Below are positions 44,923-53,459 of a stretch of 64,000 bases of DNA, in pieces. The translations under genes were made by a program, and so were the position numbers. The stretch is from assembly GCF_022549225.1 (NCBI RefSeq), contig NZ_JAKZFD010000003.1, positions 124,001 through 188,000 of the forward strand, read 5' to 3'. The stretch is from Pelomonas sp. CA6. Its GTDB lineage: Bacteria; Pseudomonadota; Gammaproteobacteria; Burkholderiales; Burkholderiaceae_C. Each line of letters begins with the position of its first letter. Position 1 is the stretch's first letter. The notes beneath the pieces were generated by a model. It ran no database searches, was not told where the DNA came from, and saw nothing but the letters and a program-made list of their open reading frames with translations.

Positions 44923-46932
44923 CTAGGGAAGGTCAGGTGCCGTCTCCGGCACAGTGCGCGGCCCGATCACCTTGCCCAGCCGTTCGCGCAGGCTGCTGCC
45001 GTCGCGGCCCAGCAGCTGGGCGTAGATGCTGGCATTGGCCAGCACCTTCTTCACGTAGTCGCGCGTTTCGTTGAAGGGAATGTTCTCGGCCCAGATCGCG
45101 GCGTCCAGCACCGGTCCGTCGCGCCAGCGCCGCGGCCGGTTGGGCCCGGCGTTGTAGGCCGCCGCGGCCATCGCCTGCGAGCCGCCGAAGTCGTCCAGCA
45201 CCAGCTTCAGATAGCCGGTGCCCACGCGCAGGTTGAAGTCGCGCTGGTGCAGGAATTCGGGCCGGTACTCCAGCCCCAGCTTCTTCGCGGTCCAGCGCGC
45301 CGTGGCCGGCATCACCTGCATCAGCCCGGAAGCCCCCACCGACGAGCGCGCGTCGACGACGAAGCGCGATTCCTGGCGGATCAGCCCGTAGACATAGGCC
45401 GGGTCCAGCCCGATCTCATCGGCCTTGGCCACCACCTCGCGGCGGAAGGGCATGGGGAAGCGCTGTGCCAGGTCGACCTGTTCGCGCGTGCGCTCGCTGG
45501 TGTTGATGCAGCGGTCCCAGACCTCGCGTTCGCAGGCCAGCTGCGCGGCGGCGAGCAGCTGGCGGTCGGACAGCCCGCGCAGGCTGAAGTTCCATTCGCG
45601 CACGCCCTCGTTGCGCAGCCCCAGCGCGATCAGCGCCAGCGCGCGCTGCAGGCCGGGCTGGGCCGCGGCCTCTTCGCGCTCGGGTGTGCTCAGCGGCGCG
45701 GGCGGGGCGGGCAGCGGCAGGCGCACGCGCAGGTCGTCAGCGGCGAGCTTGCCGTAGTAGTTCAGCGGCGAGGCCAGCTGACGCAGCGTGTCCAGCGCCT
45801 GCTGGCGCTGGGTCTCGCCCGAGGGGCCGGCCGGCGCCAGCTGCAGCTGCGCGCGCGCCTGCCAGTACTGCCAGTGCGTTTCGCGCTGTTCGGCGGGCTT
45901 CATCAGCGCCAGCACCGCCAGCAGCTGCGCCGGACGGCCGCTGCCCTCGTCCGCGCGCAGCATCGCGCGCGCCGCCCAGGCCAGGGTGTCGTCGCTCCAG
46001 CCCAGGGTCTGGCCGCTGCGCGCCTGCAGCTTGAGGGCGCGTTCGAACTGGTCGGCCGCCTCGTCGCGCAGCCGGAACGCGCTGGCGCGGCCCAGCTGGG
46101 CCCAGGCCCACGCGGCCTGTTCGGGCCCCAGGCGGGCGGCCCATTGGCGCACGTCGTCCTGGGCCTGCTCGGGGTCCTGTGCGGCGAGGCGGATCAGCGC
46201 CAGCAGCGTCAGTTCGGCCGCGCTGCCCTGGGGACCGCCATGGCGCTTCAGCGCACGATCGGGCTTGTCCATCAGCTCGGTGATGGCCTGGGCTTCGCGC
46301 TTGCCCAGCAGCGCCGCGGCCTGGCGCACCGCGCGCGGGCGGTTGAACTCCACCGCCTGGCGCAGCTTCAGCCAGACGTCGGCGTCCTTCAGCACGCCGG
46401 CCTGGTGCAGGTCGGAGGCCAGCATCGCGCAGCCCTCGTCGCCGTCGCGCTGGGCCAGCCAGGCGGCCAGCGCGGTTTCGCGCAGGTGGCGCGGCGCGCG
46501 CCCCTGGGCCTGCTCGGCCAGCAGCGTGTAGCAGACCACCTCGCGGTCGTCCTGCATCTTGTAGGCGGCCAGGTCGCGGCGGAAGTTGCTCCAGTCGCGG
46601 CGCCGGCCCAGCTCCAGCAGCCAGTCGTTGCGCAGCCGGTCCTCGACATAGCTGCCCGCCCAGCGCGCGTAGAAGGCGTCCAACTCGGGCTGGCTGGCCT
46701 CGGCGAGCCGGACATTCAGCGCCCAGTAGTCCACCCACGCGGCCAGCGGATGGCGTTGTTCCAGCGCCGCCTCGCGCAGCTGGACCAGGCGTTTTTTGTC
46801 GCGCGCGGCCCAGGCGTCGCGCCCTTGCACCGCCAGGTCGGCGGAGGGGACCTGGGCTCCGGCGGGCGCCAGCGGGACGAGCAGTCCCAGGGCCAGGGCG
46901 GCGCGGGTGACAGTGGTGAGCAAGGACTTCAT
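44923..46932 (-). CDS. slt: Soluble lytic murein transglycosylase
   Basis: Slt cleaves peptidoglycan to 1,6-anhydro products in the periplasm. The 669 residues have a signal peptide (ALALGLLVPLAPAGAQ), a long superhelical N-terminal domain, and a C-terminal SLT domain with the catalytic Glu521 in IRQESRF, the GLMQVMPATA motif and AAYNAGP. I chose the ATG at 46932, since it gives a proper signal peptide; the upstream extension runs through the divergent gene. Only 9 bases separate its start from the 5-formyltetrahydrofolate cyclo-ligase start. Confidence 0.94.
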   Translation of the reverse strand: MKSLLTTVTRAALALGLLVPLAPAGAQVPSADLAVQGRDAWAARDKKRLVQLREAALEQRHPLAAWVDYWALNVRLAEASQPELDAFYARWAGSYVEDRLRNDWLLELGRRRDWSNFRRDLAAYKMQDDREVVCYTLLAEQAQGRAPRHLRETALAAWLAQRDGDEGCAMLASDLHQAGVLKDADVWLKLRQAVEFNRPRAVRQAAALLGKREAQAITELMDKPDRALKRHGGPQGSAAELTLLALIRLAAQDPEQAQDDVRQWAARLGPEQAAWAWAQLGRASAFRLRDEAADQFERALKLQARSGQTLGWSDDTLAWAARAMLRADEGSGRPAQLLAVLALMKPAEQRETHWQYWQARAQLQLAPAGPSGETQRQQALDTLRQLASPLNYYGKLAADDLRVRLPLPAPPAPLSTPEREEAAAQPGLQRALALIALGLRNEGVREWNFSLRGLSDRQLLAAAQLACEREVWDRCINTSERTREQVDLAQRFPMPFRREVVAKADEIGLDPAYVYGLIRQESRFVVDARSSVGASGLMQVMPATARWTAKKLGLEYRPEFLHQRDFNLRVGTGYLKLVLDDFGGSQAMAAAAYNAGPNRPRRWRDGPVLDAAIWAENIPFNETRDYVKKVLANASIYAQLLGRDGSSLRERLGKVIGPRTVPETAPDLP

Positions 46933-46941
46933 ACTGCGCAA

Positions 46942-47544
46942 ATGACTTCTTCCCAGACGATGGCCGGCGGCAAGACCTGGCCCCATGACCGCGCCGAACT
47001 GCGGCGCGCGCTGCTGGCGCAGCGCCGCGCGTGGTGCGACAGCCCCGAGGCCGCAACGGCCCATGCCCAGCTCGACGGCCAATTGCTGGCGCTGCTGCGC
47101 CAGCTCGAACCGCTGAGTCTGGGGCTTTACTGGCCTCTTGTCGGCGAATTTAACGCAGTCGTGTTCGCGCGGGCGCATGGTCTTGCGAAAGACATGCAGC
47201 TGGCGCTGCCCTATGCGCGCAAAGCGGGCGGCTCGGCGCCGCCCAGCATGGAGTTCCGCCGCTGGGACGGCAGCGAGCCCACGCTGAAGGACGAATGCGG
47301 CATTCCCAGCTGCGCCGGCCCGGCGCTGGTGCCGGAGGTGCTGCTGGTGCCCTGCCTGGGCTACACGCGCGAGGCCTTCCGCATGGGCTATGGCGGCGGC
47401 TATTTCGACCGCTGGCTGGCCGCCCATCCCGGGGTGACCAGCGTCGGCCTGGCCTGGTCCTGCTGCGAGGCGGGCTTCGAGGTCCAGCCGCACGACCAGG
47501 CCCTGACCCTGGTGCTCACCGAGCGCGAGCTGCTGATGCCTTGA
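46942..47544 (+). CDS. 5-formyltetrahydrofolate cyclo-ligase, copy 1
   Basis: This enzyme turns 5-formyltetrahydrofolate into 5,10-methenyltetrahydrofolate with ATP. The 200 residues show the basic N-terminal helix (RAELRRALLAQRRAW), the LYWPLVGEFN segment, LLVPCLGYTREAFRMGYGGGYFDRWLA with the family's GYGGGYFDR motif, and a C-terminal VLTERELL. The ATG at 46942 starts MTSSQT; another at 46960 would leave 27 bases to slt and may be the true start. A second family member lies at 51502. Confidence 0.9.
   Translation: MTSSQTMAGGKTWPHDRAELRRALLAQRRAWCDSPEAATAHAQLDGQLLALLRQLEPLSLGLYWPLVGEFNAVVFARAHGLAKDMQLALPYARKAGGSAPPSMEFRRWDGSEPTLKDECGIPSCAGPALVPEVLLVPCLGYTREAFRMGYGGGYFDRWLAAHPGVTSVGLAWSCCEAGFEVQPHDQALTLVLTERELLMP
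46971..46984 (-). repeat. 14-base dispersed motif, one-mismatch copy
   Basis: CAAGACCTGGCCCC on the plus strand differs from CAAGACCTGACCCC at one base. It lies inside the start of the cyclo-ligase gene, just after the slt/cyclo-ligase divergence point. Confidence 0.5.
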
Positions 47545-47569
47545 TCTCGCTTCGCGCGGGGCGGCCGAC

Positions 47570-48556
47570 TCAGTCGGCGCGCGCGGTGTCGGCCTGCCGC
47601 ACGGGTTCGCCGATTGCCTCGCGCGTTTGCATCGCCTGGTCCACGATCCAGCGCGCGAACTGCTCCACCTCCGGCCGCATGCGTCCCTGGCGCGACAGCA
47701 GCAGCCAGTAGACCGCCGGGCTGCCCATGCGGCCCTCGAGCCCGAAGGGTTCGACCAGCTCGCCGCGCTGCAGCGATTCGCTGATCAGCGGCAGCCGGGC
47801 CAGCGCCACGGCCTGGCCGGACAGGGCCGCCTGCACCTGCTGGTACGTGAAATTCAGGTACATCCAGCGCCGCGGCTGCAAATCGGGCAGACCATGCTCG
47901 CGCAGCCAGCGCCTCCAGCTCAGGTAGAGGCCGCTGGGGCGCTGGTCGTCCTCCTCGGCCAGCGTGTGGCCCGCCAGGTCGCGCGCGCTGGACAGCGGCG
48001 GCAGCTGGCCGGTACCGGCGCGCTGCACCAGCCAGGGGCTCACCACCGGTGTCAGCACCTCGCCGAACAGGCGTTGCGCATGCGGCGGCACGCGCTGCGG
48101 TTCGCAGTAGCGCAGCGCCAGGTCCAGCTCGGTGTCGTCCAGGTCCTGGATCTGGTCGTGGGCGGAGACGCGGATGTCCAGGTCGGGGTGCTCGCGCTGA
48201 AAGGCTTCCAGACGCGGGATCAGCCACAGCGACGCGAAGGACGCGAAGGTGGTCACATTGATGACTCGCCGGCCCTTGGCCTGGCGGATCTGCCGCACCG
48301 TCGCGTCCAGGCGCTCGATCAGCGCCACCGCGGCACCCTGCAGCGCCAGACCGTCGGCGCTCAGCTCCACATGGCGCGTGCCGCGCAGGAACAGCGTGGC
48401 GCCCAGTTCCTCCTCCAGCGAACGGATCTGGCGGCTGATCGCCGACTGCGTCAGGTGCAGCTCCTCGGCCGCGGCGCGGAAGCTGAGCAGCCGAGCCACC
48501 GCCTCGAAAGCCCGCAGCGGTCCGATCGAAAGTGGGCGATGGCGTACCTGATTCAT
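47570..48556 (-). CDS. LysR-family transcriptional regulator (GcvA-like)
   Basis: This 328-residue regulator has an N-terminal winged helix (about 8-67, LRAFEAVARLLSFRAAAEELHLTQSAISRQIRSLEEELG) and a periplasmic-binding-like effector domain. The PLSIGPLRAFEAVARLLSF start and TTFASFASLWLIPRL are like the GcvA subgroup. I chose the ATG at 48556; a TTG at 48562 is in frame. It is divergent from the DUF2917 gene, with 126 bases between, and probably controls it. Confidence 0.92.
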   Translation of the reverse strand: MNQVRHRPLSIGPLRAFEAVARLLSFRAAAEELHLTQSAISRQIRSLEEELGATLFLRGTRHVELSADGLALQGAAVALIERLDATVRQIRQAKGRRVINVTTFASFASLWLIPRLEAFQREHPDLDIRVSAHDQIQDLDDTELDLALRYCEPQRVPPHAQRLFGEVLTPVVSPWLVQRAGTGQLPPLSSARDLAGHTLAEEDDQRPSGLYLSWRRWLREHGLPDLQPRRWMYLNFTYQQVQAALSGQAVALARLPLISESLQRGELVEPFGLEGRMGSPAVYWLLLSRQGRMRPEVEQFARWIVDQAMQTREAIGEPVRQADTARAD

Positions 48557-48682
48557 GAGCAAATGGTATCAATCGGTGAATCCGAACTCATTGGACCCCG
48601 CTTCAGGCAAACCCTAGGATTCAACCCATGCTTCGCGGTACCAGGTGAAAGGCCCGCGGGGGCTCAGAGGAGGTCAGACATC

Positions 48683-49072
48683 ATGGACAAGACGGAATTC
48701 TCATCAATCGGCGCCGCCGCCACGCCCGTCGTCGTGACCCGCCACGATCCCCAGGGAGCGTCCTGGGCGTTGGAATCCGGCGAGGTGCTGCGTCTGCCCA
48801 TCGGGCCGGGCCCGCGCCGCCTGCGCGTGCTTGAAGGCCGCATCTGGGCCACGCCGCAGGGCAGCCGCAAGGCCGGCTCGGTGACGCCGGACTGGTGGCT
48901 GGATGCCGGGCAAACCCTGGACCTGCCTTCGGGCGCCGAATTGGTGATCGAAGCCTGGCCGCAGGCCCGTTTCGAACTGCTGGTGCCGCCGCAGGCCTGT
49001 GCCGTGCCGCGCCGCAGCGCGCGGCCCGCGAAGGCGGCGGGCTGGCACAGTGGGTTGGCGGTGGCGGGGTAA
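48683..49072 (+). CDS. DUF2917 domain protein
   Basis: This 129-residue protein has no signal peptide. The central part (LRLPIGPGPRRLRVLEGRIWATPQG ... DWWLDAGQTLDLPSGAELVIEAW) matches DUF2917, a small cupin-like beta domain of unknown function. The C-terminus ends in a Lys/Arg/Ala-rich tail. An AGAGGAGG Shine-Dalgarno lies 10 bases before the ATG. Divergent pairing with a GcvA-like LysR regulator is frequent for this family in Burkholderiales. Confidence 0.82.
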   Translation: MDKTEFSSIGAAATPVVVTRHDPQGASWALESGEVLRLPIGPGPRRLRVLEGRIWATPQGSRKAGSVTPDWWLDAGQTLDLPSGAELVIEAWPQARFELLVPPQACAVPRRSARPAKAAGWHSGLAVAG

Positions 49073-49378
49073 ATGTTGTGTTGGCCCCCCCGCCCAAGGA
49101 GTACCTTGGGCGGCCCCCCGAGGGGCGGCGACAAAGGCGGGGCTTGCCCCGCCTTTGTCGCCTGAGGGGCCGGCTTGGGGCGGCCCGGCGCTCGGCCCCA
49201 AGCATCCCCCAAAGCCCAGCGGTTCCGCTGGGCTTTCCCCTTCCAGGGGACGCCGGTGCTGGCGGCGTTGAGCCGCCAGCACCGCCAGGGCGCATGCCCG
49301 ATACGGCAGCGAGACCTGGCATGAGGCTCCGCGCACGGTGCGGGATGCGGACTTCCGCCCACGCCCCGCGCCGGTTCC
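49073..49378. repeat. Intergenic cluster of five perfect hairpins
   Basis: This 306-base spacer between the convergent DUF2917 and TfoX-like genes holds five inverted repeats. They are 49090-49099/49104-49113 (10 bp, loop 4), 49127-49143/49146-49162 (17 bp, spacer 2), 49173-49181/49195-49203 (9 bp, loop 13), 49211-49222/49225-49236 (12 bp, spacer 2) and 49254-49266/49272-49284 (13 bp, loop 5). All arms pair without mismatch. It resembles a BIME-like mosaic repeat more than a simple terminator. No reading frame here looks real. Confidence 0.8.
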
Positions 49379-49798
49379 TTACTCCATCTTTCCGGACTTG
49401 CGCTTCACTGGCTTGCGCTTCGCGTCCCGAGGCCGCTTCACCGCCTTGGCATTCGCGGCCCGCAGGGCCGCCTCGACGGCCATCCTCGCCCAGGGCAGCA
49501 TCAGCGCCGCCGATTCCATCGCGTCCTCGGGGGGCTGGTAGTAGACCAGCCGCGCCATCGCGACCGAGCCATCCGGCTGGCGACGCGGGTAGCGGAACGG
49601 CGCGCAGCCGGCCTGCTCGAAGCGCGGCAGCGTGCTCGCGTCCGCCTTCAGATAGAGCTGCTCGTCGGAGACGATGGCGATGAAGAGGTCGTCGGCATAG
49701 ATGCCATGGCCGCCAAACATGCGGCGGGCGCGCAGCGGGCCCGCGTGGGCAATGCCGCCCAGCAGTTCCAGGCAGTGGTCGATGAAGTCATGGGGCAT
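49379..49798 (-). CDS. TfoX/Sxy N-terminal domain protein
   Basis: This 139-residue protein carries the TfoX N-terminal domain: a helix (FIDHCLELLGGI), then RARRMFGGHGIYADDLFIAIVSDEQLYLKAD with the family's FGGHGIY motif (28-34), and VYYQPPEDAM. The C-terminus is a Lys/Arg-rich tail (KRPRDAKRKPVKRKSGK). TfoX/Sxy controls competence genes in gammaproteobacteria, but many single-domain members have no known role. dprA is 37 kb away, so a competence link is only a guess. Confidence 0.88.
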   Translation of the reverse strand: MPHDFIDHCLELLGGIAHAGPLRARRMFGGHGIYADDLFIAIVSDEQLYLKADASTLPRFEQAGCAPFRYPRRQPDGSVAMARLVYYQPPEDAMESAALMLPWARMAVEAALRAANAKAVKRPRDAKRKPVKRKSGKME

Positions 49799-49960
49799 GG
49801 GCGGATGGGCGCTCGGTGGTTTCGCCTATCTTCGCCGCTGGCTTGTTCGACGTCACCCGACCGACGCGGATCCGGGCATTACAGCCTCTAACATCAGCAG
49901 CTTTTGACGGGTGCCGCCCGGCTTGGCCGGGGCGCGTCGCCCAGGCCCCGGAGCGCGACC

Positions 49961-51448
49961 TTGACCTCTGCTTCTTCTGTCCCGACGGCGCAAGCCTGGT
50001 GGCACCGCATTCCCGAAGGGTCCGCGGTGCTGTTCTTCGTGCAGGTGTTCGCGACCCTGGCCTACGCAGTGCTGTATTCCAGCCTGGTGCTCTACGCCAC
50101 CGACCACCTGAAGTTCAGCCACGAGCAGGGCGCTCGCATGATGGGCGTGTTCGGCGCCTTCAACTACGGGCTGCACCTGCTGGGCGGCTACCTGGGCGGG
50201 CGCTTCCTCAGCAACCGCAACCTGTTCGTGGGCGGCATGGCGCTGCAGGTGCTGGGCTGCGTGCTGATCGCGCAGGGCACGGCGCCGGCGCTGGACGGCG
50301 GGCTGGCCTTCTTCCTCACCGGCAGCGGGCTGAACGTGACCTGCCTGAACATGATGCTGACCCAGCGCTTCGCGCCGCAGGACCAGCGCCGCGAGACCGC
50401 CTTCATGTGGAACTACGCGGGCATGAACGTGGGCTTCTTCATCGGCTTCGCGGTAGCCGGGCACTACCAGCTGACGCAGCGCTACGACGCGCTGTTCCTG
50501 TTCGCGTCGCTGGGCGGCCTGGTGTCGGTGCTGCTGTCGCTGGCCTTCTGGCGCACGCTGGCCGACCGCGACACGCCGCTGCGCCAGGCCTCGGGCCGAG
50601 CCTTCGCGTGGCGCTTCGTCGTCGGCTGGGTTCTGGTGCTGGCGCTGGTGCCGCTGCTGTGGATGCTGCTGCAGCACCTGGAGGACACCGACCGCGGCCT
50701 CAAATGGGCCGGCGCGGCGGTCGCTCTGATGCTGGTCGGGCTGACGCTGCGCCACCGCGACCGGCTCGAGCGGCGGCGCATGTGGGCCTATCTGCTGCTG
50801 ACCCTGGGCTCGCTGGTGTTCTGGTCGCTCTACCAGATGGCGCCCAGCGGGCTGCAGCTGTTCGCGGTGGGCAATGTGCGCATGGAGCTGGCCGGCACCG
50901 TGATCGCGCCGCAATGGGTGCAGAACATCAACACCGTGGTGATCGTGCTGATGGGCCCGGCCCTGGCCCATGGCTTCGTCGCGCTGCGCGCGCGCGGCTG
51001 GCCGGTGGACGTGCCGCAGCAGTTCGCGCTCGCGCTGCTGCTGATGGGCGCGGGCTTCCTGGTGCTGCCGCTGGGCATCGCGCTGGCCGACGCGCAGGGG
51101 CGGGTGGACTTCGGCTGGCTGGCACTGAGCTATGTGCTGCAGGCGCTGGGCGAGCTGCTCATCTCGCCGATCGGCTACGCGATGATCGGCCAGCTCGCGC
51201 CGCGCGCCTACCAGGGCATCATGATGGGCAGCTGGATGCTGGTGACCGGCCTGGCCTCGCTGTTCGCCGCCGACTTCTCCAGCGTGGTGCCGACGCCGGC
51301 CGAAGGCGCGACGGCGCTGGTCAGCAACCCGGCCTACCAGCAGCTCTTCCTGCGCCTGGGGCTGGGCGCGGTGCTGGTGGGCGTGCTGATGGGGCTGGCC
51401 ATTCCATTCCTGCGTCGTTTGATCGATGGCATGAAGAAGCCGGCCTGA
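49961..51448 (+). CDS. POT/PTR-type peptide MFS transporter
   Basis: This membrane protein of about 495 residues has 12-14 hydrophobic segments. The YAVLYSSLVLYATDHLKFS start, the LGGYLGGRFLSNRN loop and the LGELLISPIGYAMIGQLAPRAYQGIMMGSWML region fit proton-coupled oligopeptide transporters. The full ExxERFxYY motif of the family is not seen at the first helix, so the substrate is uncertain. No ATG fits the start; I chose the TTG at 49961, which has a GGAG 7 bases upstream. Confidence 0.8.
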   Translation: MTSASSVPTAQAWWHRIPEGSAVLFFVQVFATLAYAVLYSSLVLYATDHLKFSHEQGARMMGVFGAFNYGLHLLGGYLGGRFLSNRNLFVGGMALQVLGCVLIAQGTAPALDGGLAFFLTGSGLNVTCLNMMLTQRFAPQDQRRETAFMWNYAGMNVGFFIGFAVAGHYQLTQRYDALFLFASLGGLVSVLLSLAFWRTLADRDTPLRQASGRAFAWRFVVGWVLVLALVPLLWMLLQHLEDTDRGLKWAGAAVALMLVGLTLRHRDRLERRRMWAYLLLTLGSLVFWSLYQMAPSGLQLFAVGNVRMELAGTVIAPQWVQNINTVVIVLMGPALAHGFVALRARGWPVDVPQQFALALLLMGAGFLVLPLGIALADAQGRVDFGWLALSYVLQALGELLISPIGYAMIGQLAPRAYQGIMMGSWMLVTGLASLFAADFSSVVPTPAEGATALVSNPAYQQLFLRLGLGAVLVGVLMGLAIPFLRRLIDGMKKPA

Positions 51449-51501
51449 GCGGACCAAACCCCTAGCAAAATCGGGGCTTCGCACTCAACCCTGGAGACGG
51501 C

Positions 51502-52080
51502 ATGGGAAGCGGATTGGAGGATCGCCAGCAACTGCGCGCGCAGCTGATTCAAGACCGCCTGAACCTGCCCGACCGGCTGGACCTGGCCGAGCGTCTGCAA
51601 AGCGTGCTGCGGGTGTGGTTGGTGACGCGCAAGGAGTTGCGCATCGCCGCTTACTGGCCGATCAAGGGCGAGTTCGACCCGCTGCCGGCGCTGTACCGCT
51701 GGAGCGAGGTGGAGGCCCGCCGCCGCATCGGCCTGCCGGTCGCCGACCGCGAGCATGGCCGGTTGCGCTTCCACGTCTGGTATCCGGGCTGCCCGATGGA
51801 AGAGGACGCCACCGGCATTCCCAAGCCCAAGGACACCGAGGCCTTCGAGCCGGACCTGCTGCTGCTGCCCTGCCTGGGCTATGGGCCGGGCGGCCTGCGC
51901 CTGGGCTATGGCGGCGGCTTCATGCTGCGCACCATCAGCCAGATCGAACCGCGGCCGGCCATTGTCGGCCTGGGCTATGCGCACGGCTTCCTGCCGCTGC
52001 TGCGCCATGAGCCCAATGACGTGCGCCTAGACGCGATGCTCACCGAGATGGGCGCGGTCTGGGAGAATTCGCGCGCATGA
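51502..52080 (+). CDS. 5-formyltetrahydrofolate cyclo-ligase family protein, copy 2
   Basis: This 192-residue protein is related to the cyclo-ligase at 46942 but is clearly different. Shared features are IAAYWPIKGEFDPLP, the LLLLPCLGYGPGGLRLGYGGGF segment and the AIVGLGYAHGF strand. The GYGGGYFDR motif is GYGGGFMLR here, so the Tyr and Asp are lost, and the basic N-terminal helix is weaker. It may have another substrate or role. The stop overlaps pepQ in an ATGA junction, so it is coupled to proline dipeptidase. Confidence 0.85.
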   Translation: MGSGLEDRQQLRAQLIQDRLNLPDRLDLAERLQSVLRVWLVTRKELRIAAYWPIKGEFDPLPALYRWSEVEARRRIGLPVADREHGRLRFHVWYPGCPMEEDATGIPKPKDTEAFEPDLLLLPCLGYGPGGLRLGYGGGFMLRTISQIEPRPAIVGLGYAHGFLPLLRHEPNDVRLDAMLTEMGAVWENSRA

Positions 52081-53441
52081 CTGACGCCCGTTCCGACCTC
52101 TCGCCCGCCGCCGACCTGGCCGCGCTTTACACCGACCACATCGCGCAGCTGCAGGCGCGCAGCGCCCACGCGCTGGGCCTGAGCGGGCACGAGGCGCTGC
52201 TGATCGCCTCCGGCGTCGAGAAGTTCGCCTTCCTGGACGACCGCCCCTATGTGTTCCAGGCCAACCCGCACTTCAAGGCCTGGCTGCCGCTGACCCAGCA
52301 CCCGGACAGCTGGCTGCTGGTGCGCCCGGGCCACAAGCCGCGCCTGATCTATTGCCAGCCCGAGGACTACTGGCATGTGCCGCCCCAGGCGCCGGCCGGG
52401 TTCTGGGTGGAGCACTTCGAGCTGATCGTGGTCCGCCGGCCCGAGCAGGCGCTGGAGCACCTGCCTGCGGCGCTGCTGGGTGCGGGCCGGCTGGCCATCG
52501 TCGGCGAGGCGGACGCGGCGCTGGGCGATTTCGTGCCCAACAACCCCAAGGCGCTGCTCGACGCGCTGCACTTCGCGCGCGGCGCGAAGACCGGCTATGA
52601 GCTGGAGCGCCTGCGCGAGGCTTCGCGGCTGGGCGCGCGCGCGCACCGCGCCGCGCATGCGGCCTTCCGCGCCGGCGCGTCCGAGGCGCAGATCCACCGC
52701 GCCTACCTGGAGGCCTGCGGCCACGCCGAGCGCGAGCTGCCCTACGCCAACATCGTCGGCCTGAACGAGCATGCCGCGGTGCTGCACTACCAGTATCAAG
52801 ACCTGACCCCGCCGGCGCAGTCGCGCTCGCTGCTGCTGGACGCCGGCGCGCAGAGCGGCGGCTACGCCTCTGACATCACGCGCACCTGGGGCAACGGCGA
52901 TCCCGCCTTCCAGACCCTGCTGGACGAGATGGAGGCGGCGCAGTTGCGCCTGGTCGACCGCGTGCGCGCGGGCACCGACTACCGCGACATCCACCTGGCG
53001 GCGCATGCCGAGGTGGCCGGCGTGCTGCGCCGGCTGGGCATCGTCGCGATGGACGAGGAGGCCCAGGTGGCCGGCGGCATCAGCGCGGTGTTCTTCCCGC
53101 ATGGCATCGGCCACCTGCTGGGGCTGCAGGTGCACGACGTCGGCGGCTTCATGGCCGACGAGACCGGCACATTGCTGCCGCGTCCCGAGGGCCACCCCTA
53201 TCTGCGCATGACGCGCCGGCTGCAGCCGGGCATGGTGGTCACGATAGAGCCGGGGCTGTACTTCATCCCCATGCTGCTGGAGCGGCTGCGCGCGCGTCCG
53301 GAGTCCGCGCAGGTGGACTGGGCGCTGGTGCGGCACCTCAGCGCCTTCGGCGGCGTGCGCATCGAGGACGACGTGGTCTGCCGCGCCGACGGCGCGCCGG
53401 AAAATCTCACGCGCGACGCCTTCGCCCGGCTGGGCGACTGA
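52077..53441 (+). CDS. pepQ: Xaa-Pro dipeptidase
   Basis: PepQ splits dipeptides with C-terminal proline. The 454 residues are the right length. The C-terminal pita-bread domain shows the metal ligands in LLLDAGAQSGGYASDITRTW (two Asp), FFPHGIGHLLGLQVHD (His), VVTIEPGLYFIP (Glu) and GGVRIEDDVV (Glu). The N-terminal domain (about 1-160) is typical of PepQ/OPAA enzymes. It overlaps the upstream cyclo-ligase-like gene by 4 bases. An exact copy of the 14-base motif lies within it. Confidence 0.95.
   Translation: MTDARSDLSPAADLAALYTDHIAQLQARSAHALGLSGHEALLIASGVEKFAFLDDRPYVFQANPHFKAWLPLTQHPDSWLLVRPGHKPRLIYCQPEDYWHVPPQAPAGFWVEHFELIVVRRPEQALEHLPAALLGAGRLAIVGEADAALGDFVPNNPKALLDALHFARGAKTGYELERLREASRLGARAHRAAHAAFRAGASEAQIHRAYLEACGHAERELPYANIVGLNEHAAVLHYQYQDLTPPAQSRSLLLDAGAQSGGYASDITRTWGNGDPAFQTLLDEMEAAQLRLVDRVRAGTDYRDIHLAAHAEVAGVLRRLGIVAMDEEAQVAGGISAVFFPHGIGHLLGLQVHDVGGFMADETGTLLPRPEGHPYLRMTRRLQPGMVVTIEPGLYFIPMLLERLRARPESAQVDWALVRHLSAFGGVRIEDDVVCRADGAPENLTRDAFARLGD
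52797..52810 (-). repeat. 14-base dispersed motif, exact copy 3
   Basis: CAAGACCTGACCCC on the plus strand lies inside pepQ and is read as part of YQYQDLTPPAQS. The motif is therefore also kept within coding sequence. Confidence 0.75.
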
Positions 53442-53459
53442 GCTTCCGCGCGGCGGCGC

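Noticed and set aside
48664-49362. Frames of about 210-230 codons across the hairpin cluster on the minus strand
   Set aside because: They exist in all three minus frames at once, are antisense to the DUF2917 gene, and owe their openness to the GC-rich inverted repeats.
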